Positions 43,894 through 51,354 of a DNA stretch of 64,000 nt are shown piece after piece. Within the stretch, counting starts at the first letter, position 1; every line of letters begins with the position of its first letter. The DNA lies in contig WGMJ01000018.1 in assembly GCA_016125135.1 (NCBI GenBank), positions 124,001 to 188,000 on the forward strand. Direction: 5' to 3'. Under the pieces are notes generated by a model. That model saw nothing but the letters and a program-made list of their open reading frames with translations, did no database searches and was not told the origin of the DNA. Origin of the DNA: Alphaproteobacteria bacterium. GTDB taxonomy: Bacteria > Pseudomonadota > Alphaproteobacteria > Micavibrionales > Micavibrionaceae. Both the position numbers and the translations under genes were made by a program.

Positions 43894-45094
43894 ATGGTTT
43901 CCGGCATGAAGCGTTCCGGCACAATCGCGGCAATTTTCTTCGGCCTGATGGCAGGCAGCGCTGTACCTACACAAAACCCATGGGTATCACCGCATGGCAG
44001 GTTACAAGATAACGCGCTGGAATGCCCTGATGAACTTCCTGCTGCAGATAGCTTATTGGATGACGCCACTATTTACACGGCACCAGATGCCGTTGTGCAG
44101 GTTTCATGCGTGCTGGAGCAGCTTTATGAAAGCCCTGCAGGGCAAAACAATATTCTGAGCGTTAAGGATTATCTTTTGCAACAAGGCATCACAGCAGACC
44201 AGTGGGAAACACTACGGCCCTTCTTGCCGCAAGATGTACTAACCGTAAATGCAACTTACCAAGACTTAATGCCTTTTATGGCCGGCATTATTTATTTAAG
44301 CGATATACAATCAGACAATATTGAAAGCAGAGAAGACTGGCAAAACAGCACACGCCGGATGCTGGAAGGCCGTGTTGCCGCCCTGCGTGGAAGTATTCAT
44401 GAAAATTATAGCTCGTTACTCTATTCGGATTTCCGCCAAGGCGCAGCTGGCGGCATATCAATACTTCCTGCCCGCGGGCAACGCGTTACAGCATTTGATT
44501 ACCTCCCGTTTCATCAAGCTGCGCGGCAAACAGCGGAATATCAAAACGATATGCGCCTGCTGATGGCGTTTCATGAATTATGCCACTATGGCGGCGGTGA
44601 AGCATCGGGCCAGCTTACACGTACCGATATACCAAATCATGCAGAAGCCGCTGCTGACATATGCGCACTCTCCATCATGGCACATCTGCGTGGCGGCATA
44701 ACCCCCGCCATGCGTGACTATGTAGCGTGGCGCAAGTTTGACAATATGAACTTTGCGCTTTCTGCAGGCATGGTGCCGATTACGCACGCTGCAGGCCGTA
44801 TTGTTGAAGCCTATATGGCAGACCTTGAAGCGCGCGGTGATTATTCGGAGCGCATACTGGAAAAAGCATTTGCAACGGATCAATTGCTGGCAACGCCCAC
44901 AGCGCGCAGGCCAGTTTACACGGCTGCAAGCAGCACAAAATGTGCTGACGGGCATCCAGAACGGTGAGATAGAATATACAAACCATGAGACACCCCGCGT
45001 CATTAGCGATTTTATAGATGGTTTGCTGCACTGGTGCCCTGATTATGCGGGTGTTTTAAGAAGGCCTGCCGCAGAACCTGTTCCCGGCAAATAA
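43894..45094 (+). pseudogene. HExxH metalloprotease-like, array member 3, broken by an out-of-frame deletion
   Basis: The reading frame from 43894 (or ATG 43906, MKRSGTIAAIFFGLMAGS) gives a signal peptide, CVLEQLYESP, AFHELCHYGGG (codons 44572-44586), NHAEAAADICALSIMAHLRGGITPAMRDYVAWRKF and THAAGRIVEAYMADLEA. It then runs into a stop at 44967. The expected tail is found in another frame: QFTRLQAAQNVLTGIQNGEIEY to ISDFIDGLLHWCPDY, ending at 45094. About 35 residues present in the paralogs are missing at the junction (near 44.90-44.93 kb), so a deletion not divisible by three, or a sequencing error, is likely. The catalytic core is intact, so a shortened product could still be made. Confidence 0.75.
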
Positions 45095-45168
45095 GAATAA
45101 GGGCTTGCCAGCCCCTAGCCTGCCTGCTACCGATAATAAAAAGAAGAAGAACAGGGTCGGAAACAATT

Positions 45169-46443
45169 TTGGCAAAAGCAGATTTTATAGGTGCTCTCGG
45201 GCTTTCACTAAGCCTGCAATTTGCAGTCGCAACAGCAGCGGAAGCACAAATCACCATACACGACAACCCTTTGGCTTCTGAAATTACACGCATACAGCAA
45301 ACAACCGATTGCACAAACAACAGCATGACAGCGCAAAGCCTGACACAGGCTGGATTGCCCGAAAGCGCCGCAGAGCGACAACGGCAAGTAGAATGTACAT
45401 TAGCCGACCTGTATAACGCAGGCCAAGAGCAATATATTTTAACGCCTGCCGAGTATTTTGCGCGCTTTGGTTTGAGTGCAGATGCAGTTGCACGGGTTAC
45501 ACCTTATTTGCCACAAGATTATACCGTCATCACCGAGAATTATCCGCAAGCTCTCGCCTTCCTGAGCGCTTACGAATATATGGAAGACTTTCAGCTACAA
45601 AATGCTGACCCCGGCATGATACATCTTGTCAGTGTGCTTGGCACGCTGACTACCCAGATGCGCAATTCATATTTTACAATGAATTTTGGCAATACCTGCA
45701 ATGGCTGTGACGGCGGCGTTATTTATGCGCCTGACCCTGCCGCCACATTCCCTACCCTTATGAATGCCAGCTTTACCTTGCCGCATATGCAGCAACGCCA
45801 ATACCAGCAGGACATGGCCTTGCTTGTTGTGTTGCACGAGCTTGGGCATCCTTATTGTATTACCGGCAGTGGTAATCCGGCTTTTCAGCAAACGGCCAAC
45901 CACTCGGAAGCCTGTTCCGACATATACGCCCTTACAATGCTAGCGGTCTTGCGCGGCGGCGTCACACAAGCCATGCGTGATTTTGTTATGTGGCGTAAAA
46001 TGACAACGATCAACAGCACGCTTGATGACAGGCCCGGCCGTACTGCCGTATTTGAAACACATGGCACAGGCCAGATTATTGAATCTTATTTAAATGAATT
46101 ATCAGAGCGGCGCAGTTTCCCGCCAAGCCTTTTACGCGATATCAGCGATATACCACGCCTGATGCGCTCACGCCATTTCAGGGCTTATAATGATGCTGAC
46201 ATTACCGGCGCCACCGATGAAGCTTTTGACCTGATGTTGCGCTATGGGCTTCGCCATGATTCATGGGCGCAACGTGTATTTGCCGCCCAAAGAACACTAA
46301 ACGCAATCGAGAGAGGCGAAGTAAGACCTGCCCATGCACTCACCAGGCGTATTATAGATGATTACCGTGAAGCGACGGATTATTGGGGCGGTATAACAGC
46401 AGCACAGGAGCCGATTGCCGTTAACGGACGTCGTCCTCAATAG
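45169..46443 (+). CDS. Secreted HExxH metalloprotease-like protein, array member 4
   Basis: The 424-residue protein starts at a TTG (45169) with AGGGTCGG upstream and has a signal peptide (GALGLSLSLQFAVATAAEAQ). Core motifs are VECTLADLYNAGQ, NTCNGCDGGVIYAP, LVVLHELGH (codons 45835-45849), NHSEACSDIYALTMLAVLRGGVTQAMRDFVMWRKM, THGTGQIIESYLNELSE and the tail LTRRIIDDYREATDYWGG. Cys pairs near the core suggest disulfides in the periplasm or outside. It converges on tolC, with a 23-base overlap of the coding ends. Confidence 0.75.
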   Translation: MAKADFIGALGLSLSLQFAVATAAEAQITIHDNPLASEITRIQQTTDCTNNSMTAQSLTQAGLPESAAERQRQVECTLADLYNAGQEQYILTPAEYFARFGLSADAVARVTPYLPQDYTVITENYPQALAFLSAYEYMEDFQLQNADPGMIHLVSVLGTLTTQMRNSYFTMNFGNTCNGCDGGVIYAPDPAATFPTLMNASFTLPHMQQRQYQQDMALLVVLHELGHPYCITGSGNPAFQQTANHSEACSDIYALTMLAVLRGGVTQAMRDFVMWRKMTTINSTLDDRPGRTAVFETHGTGQIIESYLNELSERRSFPPSLLRDISDIPRLMRSRHFRAYNDADITGATDEAFDLMLRYGLRHDSWAQRVFAAQRTLNAIERGEVRPAHALTRRIIDDYREATDYWGGITAAQEPIAVNGRRPQ

Positions 46444-47797
46444 CGGTCGAGAACCATTTGTCTTCAGCTTCGTTTACAATTTTTGCTGTATCAAGCTTCA
46501 GCTCGGCAAAGCCCAGTGTTTCCGGTGTCAGTTCACCGGCAATCGCTGCGAGTTGGTAGGCCGCAAAAATAGCATCGCGCTGCGCTGTTACAAGGCCCAC
46601 TTCGGCATCGAGCAATTCACGCTCGGCGTCAAGCACATCAAGCACAGTACGCTCGCCCACGCGGGATTCTTCCAATACACCTTCACGCGCAACGCGGTTG
46701 GCATCGACCTGCGCACGGCGCGAAACAATATTGGCTTGTGATGCGCGATAATCTTCCCATGCACTGATAATCTGGTCACGCACCTGGCGCTCGGCATCGA
46801 GCACGTCATAAAAGCGCTGGTTCGCAACATATTTACTCTCGCGCACGCGGGAGCGCGTTGAACCTGCTTCATAAAGCGGCATGACGGCCTGAATACCAAT
46901 AGCGGCCGAGCGTTCTTCATCAATTGTCCCGAGGCCCGGGTCATAACTTTGCCCCAGCGAGCCAACCAAGGCGACCTCTGGCAACAAAGCGCCTGAAATA
47001 GCACCTATACCGGCTTTTGCTGCCTGATGAACATGCGTTGCGGTTTTGAGTGATGTATTCCCTGCAAGCGTATTTTGTACGGCAGAGTCCAGACTCTCAG
47101 GAATAGAGAACGGATATTGCGTCGGGAAAGCCAGTTTCTCGACACGCATGCCGGTAATCTCGCGGAAAGAGGCTTCGGATGATTTCAGGTTACCGCGGGC
47201 GCTTGTGACATTCGCTTCGGCATCGGACAAACGCGCACGCGCTTGTGATGTATCGGTTTTTGTCAGTTCGCCCACTTCGAAACGTGCATCGGTGGCTTCA
47301 AGCTCTTTGGCGATTGTCTCGCGGTTTTTCTCGGCGAGCTGCAAAAGCGAGCGGTCGCGCAACACATTCAGATAAACCTGTACAGCGCTGAGTAAAACGG
47401 ATTGTTCTGTTGTGGCCAAATCCCACTCTTGCGCTTTAATCAACTCACGCGCTTGTGATGTGCTGGCAACAGTGCGGCCACCCCGATAAAGTGGCTCGGA
47501 AAGTACAACACCGAATTCCTTGGCGAGGTTGTCTTCTTCTGTGCCCGGGTCTTCATCAACGCTGATCTGCGTTACGCTGGCATCGGCTGTAATCGTGGGG
47601 CGGTAACCAGCCAATGCTTGCGGCAATTGTTCGACCACGCTTTTAAATTCAGAACGTGCAGATTTTAACCGCGGGTTATCGAGATAGGTATTTTTTAATA
47701 CCAACTCAAGCGGCAATGTTTCATTGCCGGCAGGCTGCGCCATAACAGGCATCGTAATAAAGGTAGCTGAAACAAGAAGGAGCGTGAAAAAGCGCAT
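46421..47797 (-). CDS. tolC: TolC-family outer membrane efflux/secretion channel
   Basis: The 458-residue protein has a signal peptide (MRFFTLLLVSATFITMPVMA) and two OEP repeats. Landmarks are LVLKNTYLDNPRLKSARSEF, VLSEPLYRGGRTVA, VRLSDAEANVTSARGNL-like helices and the second-half VMPLYEAGSTRSRVRESKY, with LDAERELLDAEVGLVTAQRD near the end. TolC trimers give type I secretion and efflux systems a path across the outer membrane. Its start coincides with the pcm stop, as in other alphaproteobacteria. The protease array occupies the gap to popZ. Confidence 0.94.
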   Translation of the reverse strand: MRFFTLLLVSATFITMPVMAQPAGNETLPLELVLKNTYLDNPRLKSARSEFKSVVEQLPQALAGYRPTITADASVTQISVDEDPGTEEDNLAKEFGVVLSEPLYRGGRTVASTSQARELIKAQEWDLATTEQSVLLSAVQVYLNVLRDRSLLQLAEKNRETIAKELEATDARFEVGELTKTDTSQARARLSDAEANVTSARGNLKSSEASFREITGMRVEKLAFPTQYPFSIPESLDSAVQNTLAGNTSLKTATHVHQAAKAGIGAISGALLPEVALVGSLGQSYDPGLGTIDEERSAAIGIQAVMPLYEAGSTRSRVRESKYVANQRFYDVLDAERQVRDQIISAWEDYRASQANIVSRRAQVDANRVAREGVLEESRVGERTVLDVLDAERELLDAEVGLVTAQRDAIFAAYQLAAIAGELTPETLGFAELKLDTAKIVNEAEDKWFSTAIEDDVR

Positions 47798-48519
47798 CAG
47801 AGAGAAAACCCGTTTTGTGGTTCGTATTCGGGAATATAACGTGTTGTTGCATCGTAGGCAAAGCGATGTGCGCCCTGGTTACTCTCGTATGCATCACTGC
47901 GCTCGAGAATAGCGATCTTGCCAGGCTGGCGTGCATGCGGCTGCAATACGCAGAATATCTTCCCGCCTTCGGCCAGTTGTGAAAGCAGATTTTGCGGCAA
48001 GGCTGAAACCGCACCGGAAATAATAATATGATTGTACGGCGCGCCTGCTGCATGGCCTGCCTTCAGCGAGCCTGTTGCGCAAGTTACATTTTGAACGCCG
48101 AGTTCCTGCAAGCGGATTTCCGCCGAGCGTGTCTGTGTTTCGTTATTATCAAGATGCACAACTTTACCAGCGAGCTGTGAAAGAATGGCTGCGGCATAAC
48201 CTGTCGGGTCACCGAAAGTGAGAACGGAATCATTTTTGTTTAGGGCAGCCAGTTCAACCATACGTGCAAGTATTAACGGCTCGACCAGAAACCGCCCCCC
48301 CGAGAGTGTAATATCTTCATCAAGATAACAAACCCCTTGCCTGTCAGCCGGCACAAAATGCTCGCGCGGGAGACCATGGAAAGCGGCCAATACCGGCTCG
48401 CTGACAATGCCGTTTGTGTTGAGCTGCGAAACAACCATGTTGTAACGCGCCGTTTCAAAGCCGGTTTGGCGTGGGGATAAAGGGGAAGAAGTGCTTGAAG
48501 ACATGGGTTTATTTACCAT
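47797..48519 (-). CDS. Protein-L-isoaspartate O-methyltransferase-like protein
   Basis: This 240-residue Rossmann methyltransferase resembles Pcm (FETARYNMVVSQLNTNGIV, EHFVPADRQGVCYLDEDITL, GRFLVEPLILARMVE, then QLAEGGKIFCVLQP). The SAM-binding loop reads LTFGDPTGYAAAIL instead of the usual GxGSGY, a known variant in the copies linked to tolC. Repair activity on isoaspartate is therefore uncertain. Two possible starts (48519, 48504) lack clear Shine-Dalgarno sequences. Confidence 0.85.
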   Translation of the reverse strand: MVNKPMSSSTSSPLSPRQTGFETARYNMVVSQLNTNGIVSEPVLAAFHGLPREHFVPADRQGVCYLDEDITLSGGRFLVEPLILARMVELAALNKNDSVLTFGDPTGYAAAILSQLAGKVVHLDNNETQTRSAEIRLQELGVQNVTCATGSLKAGHAAGAPYNHIIISGAVSALPQNLLSQLAEGGKIFCVLQPHARQPGKIAILERSDAYESNQGAHRFAYDATTRYIPEYEPQNGFSL

Positions 48520-48621
48520 TCAGGGGGGTTGGTGACAATAGCCCGTGCGGGGCCGTTAATTATTATTGTATCTAACCTTTAATATGCTATTAAATGGGGC
48601 TGCTTTATAAGAAAGCAATGG

Positions 48622-48695
48622 GGCGCGGTGGCCGAGTGGTCAGGCAGAGGTCTGCAACACCTTCCACGCCGGTTCGATTCCGGCCCGTGCCTCCA
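48622..48695 (+). tRNA. tRNA-Cys (GCA)
   Basis: A complete cloverleaf: acceptor GGCGCGG paired with CCGTGCC, anticodon loop CTGCAAC (anticodon GCA), T arm GCCGG-TTCGATT-CCGGC, discriminator T as expected for Cys, and an encoded CCA. It is a single tRNA between pcm and the coiled-coil orphan. Confidence 0.95.
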
Positions 48696-48767
48696 ATTTT
48701 CATTTTTCAGAAGACTGCCTTATCAAGGGTATATAGCCTGATTGCTTAGCGGCAACGGGCTTTATTA

Positions 48768-49733
48768 TTAATGCGCCTTACAGTCCAATTGAGCCACTCT
48801 AAGGGCTTTCTCTGTTCTGTGCTGCTCTCTAGCCGCAGCAACAGAAGCACTGTTCAGAAGTGATGCCGGCAACTTTTCCGCAAGTGCCGCTGTAAGTGTT
48901 TTAAGGCTTACAACATCGCTTTCTTTCCCTATAAGGTTGCCAACAGCTACCAGAAAAGCTGTCTTTTTATCTACTTGCTCGTCATAGACTCTCGCAGCGG
49001 TATGTATATTCGTTTCAACTGGCAATATACGATCTGTGGTGGTTTGCGCGGCATTTCTTAATCCTAACCTTTCCATGACAGAAATATTTGCAGGCAGTGA
49101 AGACATATCAACTCTGATTTTTAGCGTATGGCTAGTGTCCCGACGAGAGAGGCCGTCTCTATCCTCATCTTTACAAAACTGCGCTTCGTCAATCATTACT
49201 GTAATATCAACCTGGCTTTTCCAAATCTTGCTTTGGAATTCTTCTGCTGCTTCTATGCGCTCGCGCAGTGTCTGCAGAGCCTGATCTCTCCTTTCCTCCA
49301 ATCTTTCAAGACTTAGAGGTTCGTCAGGGTTAATACTTGCGGTTTCCTTGGCAAAATCATTCGATATAGTCGGTTCAGCAGATGATGGATTTTTCAAAGA
49401 CTCAATGCGCTGATTATAGGTTTCAATAAGGGTTATAACATGCTCAACGTTATCAATCGGGCTTGTTTCTTTAAGGTCAACACTTACCAGTCCAGGATAT
49501 TCTGCAAGAATGCGTCTCAGTTCAGGAGGCAACAAGCCTTGCGCCGTGTTAAGTGCCAGTTTTGTATTTTTTGCTGTCTCGTTTTTGGATAGCTCGGCCC
49601 GCAGTTTAAGCCCTTCAAGGCTATTCATGTCCAGGCCACTTCTGTTTATTTCCAACAGGGCCATAAGAGAGACACTCTCTGTATCTGCGCCCTGCCTTCT
49701 CATGATTTCTGTCATGCTTGGTTGCGTACTCAT
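48768..49733 (-). CDS. Orphan coiled-coil cytosolic protein
   Basis: Start at ATG 49733 (MSTQPSMTEIMRRQ, AAAGG upstream) gives 321 residues. No family recognised. The protein is mostly helical and charged, with a coiled coil at about 135-190 (LSLERLEERRDQALQTLRERIEAAEEFQSKI). The segment VDITVMIDEAQFCKDEDRDGLSRRDTSHTLKIRVDMSSLP may be a beta-rich insert. A consensus promoter drives it alone. The codon usage looks more AT-rich than its neighbours, which would fit an acquired gene. Confidence 0.65.
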   Translation of the reverse strand: MSTQPSMTEIMRRQGADTESVSLMALLEINRSGLDMNSLEGLKLRAELSKNETAKNTKLALNTAQGLLPPELRRILAEYPGLVSVDLKETSPIDNVEHVITLIETYNQRIESLKNPSSAEPTISNDFAKETASINPDEPLSLERLEERRDQALQTLRERIEAAEEFQSKIWKSQVDITVMIDEAQFCKDEDRDGLSRRDTSHTLKIRVDMSSLPANISVMERLGLRNAAQTTTDRILPVETNIHTAARVYDEQVDKKTAFLVAVGNLIGKESDVVSLKTLTAALAEKLPASLLNSASVAAAREQHRTEKALRVAQLDCKAH

Positions 49734-49772
49734 ATAGGTAGCCTTTCTGAAATGCTGAATAATATGGCACAA

Positions 49773-49801
49773 ATTATATGCCTTTTTATATATTATGTCA
49801 A
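49773..49801 (-). promoter_or_regulatory. Perfect consensus sigma70 promoter
   Basis: On the minus strand TTGACA (49796-49801) and TATAAT (49773-49778) are separated by exactly 17 bases. It points at the coiled-coil orphan starting at 49733, leaving a leader of about 33 bases with an AAAGG ribosome-binding site. Confidence 0.88.
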
Positions 49802-49824
49802 TACAGTATTAACCATTTGATTTA

Positions 49825-49852
49825 TTGACATATTTTTAGCGTTCGCTAGGAT
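49825..49852 (+). promoter_or_regulatory. Promoter of the acyl-CoA dehydrogenase gene
   Basis: TTGACA at 49825-49830 and TAGGAT at 49847-49852 are separated by 16 bases, about 28 bases before the ATG at 49881. AAGGGAGA serves as ribosome-binding site. Confidence 0.7.
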
Positions 49853-49880
49853 CACCCCATAGCAAAAAAGGGAGATTCAT

Positions 49881-51281
49881 ATGGCCTCGGCATTCGATGC
49901 GGATATTCAAAACGTTCTGACTCACCACGACAAACCTGACGCGGCGAAAGTAATGACTGCACATGAGGTGTATGAAAACGCAGGCACGTTTGCGCAGGCC
50001 GCGATTGCCCCGCTTGACCAGATTCTTGATAACCAGACAGGTGCCTTCCCGCACAGGCTGTGGAAACAACTGGGCGAGCAAGGTTACAAAGGGCTGATTA
50101 TACCCGAAACATATGGCGGTATGGGCTTGGGTTATCTGGCGCTTACAGCTGCCACACTACAAATTTCAAAAGCATCAGGCTCGGTAGGACTCAGCTTTAT
50201 TGCCGACCAAGCGCTTTGCACACACCAGATTATCAAACACGGAACAGACGAACAAAAAGCAAAATACCTGCCTGCCCTTGCAAGCGGCGATAAAGTAGGC
50301 GCACTTGCAATGAGTGAACCCGAAGCTGGCTCGGATGTTATGAGCATGCGCACACGCGCAGAGCCAGCCGAACGTAACGGCGTAAAAGGCTATGTGATAA
50401 ACGGTACCAAAACATGGATTACCAATGGTGGCCGAAACGACGAAACCACAGGCGCGCCACTTACTGCTGATGTGCTGGTGCTTTATGCCGTAACAAATAC
50501 AGCGCCGAAAAAACTGACGGCGTTTCTGGTTGATGGCGGCACAGAAGGCTTTAACGCTGTGCGCAAGATCGAGAAAGAATGTTTACCCGGTTCCGAAACA
50601 TGGGAATTGGAATTTAACGATGTTTTTGTACCGGAAGATGCAATCCTTGGCACAGTGAATAAAGGTGCAAACGTACTGATGGCCGGTTTGAATGCCGAAC
50701 GTTTGATACTGGGCGCAGGCGCCCTCGGCTTAGCCATTGCCGCGTTTGATGATGCGGTTGATTACACAACCCAGCGCCGCCAGTTTGGCGGGCCGATTGC
50801 CTATAACCAAGATGTTGCATTTGACCTTGCCGATATCTATTCGGAAATTACCGGCGCGCTTGCCAATATGTTTACTGCCGCTGCGATGGCAGACAATGGT
50901 ATTGATTTAACAAACGGCATGGCCGCATCCGTATTTCTTGAAGCCTCACAAATTGCAACACGCGCAGCTGAACAAAATGTTTACTACCACGGTGGTAACG
51001 GCCAGACGATTGATTACCGTGCAGGGCTTATCAAGCGTGATGCATCTTTGTATCGCGTTGGCGGCGGCTCAGAACATGTGCGCATGCTGCGTATTGCAGA
51101 GCAAGTGATCCCCGGCTACCGCGAGCACGTGATTGAAGAACGCAACCTACGTGCGCTTGCCAAAGAACTTTCGGATAAATTCAAAGGCGCAACACGCCTT
51201 GTTTCCGGCGAGTTGGAAGTCTTCGGCAAAACGAACCCGGGCGGTGAATTCCTGCTTGTGCCCGTTGATAGAAAGCCTTAA
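49881..51281 (+). CDS. Acyl-CoA dehydrogenase, isovaleryl-CoA dehydrogenase-like catalytic layout
   Basis: The 466-residue flavoprotein has the FAD/acyl-CoA motifs ALAMSEPEAGSD and GTKTWITNGG, the C-terminal RRQFGGPIAYNQ and GGNGQTIDYRAGLIKRDASLYRVGGGSE. A glutamate in LNAERLILGAGALG matches the catalytic position used by isovaleryl-CoA and long-chain enzymes rather than the later position of short-chain ones. This is a motif inference. The extra C-terminal segment (about 415-466, TRLVSGELEVFGKTNPGG) is longer than in typical 380-400 residue members. It stands alone without other beta-oxidation genes. Confidence 0.88.
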   Translation: MASAFDADIQNVLTHHDKPDAAKVMTAHEVYENAGTFAQAAIAPLDQILDNQTGAFPHRLWKQLGEQGYKGLIIPETYGGMGLGYLALTAATLQISKASGSVGLSFIADQALCTHQIIKHGTDEQKAKYLPALASGDKVGALAMSEPEAGSDVMSMRTRAEPAERNGVKGYVINGTKTWITNGGRNDETTGAPLTADVLVLYAVTNTAPKKLTAFLVDGGTEGFNAVRKIEKECLPGSETWELEFNDVFVPEDAILGTVNKGANVLMAGLNAERLILGAGALGLAIAAFDDAVDYTTQRRQFGGPIAYNQDVAFDLADIYSEITGALANMFTAAAMADNGIDLTNGMAASVFLEASQIATRAAEQNVYYHGGNGQTIDYRAGLIKRDASLYRVGGGSEHVRMLRIAEQVIPGYREHVIEERNLRALAKELSDKFKGATRLVSGELEVFGKTNPGGEFLLVPVDRKP

Positions 51282-51319
51282 TTAGTATTAACTGATTGAT
51301 TTTATTGTATAAAATATAT

Positions 51320-51348
51320 TTGCATAATGCATAGAACTTGTCTATGCT
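51320..51348 (+). promoter_or_regulatory. Candidate promoter giving a leaderless mRNA for the 882-residue orphan
   Basis: TTGCAT (51320-51325), a 17-base spacer and TATGCT (51343-51348) are followed by six bases and then the ATG at 51355. The start codon should be the first transcribed codon; no Shine-Dalgarno is present. Confidence 0.5.
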
Positions 51349-51354
51349 TCGCTC

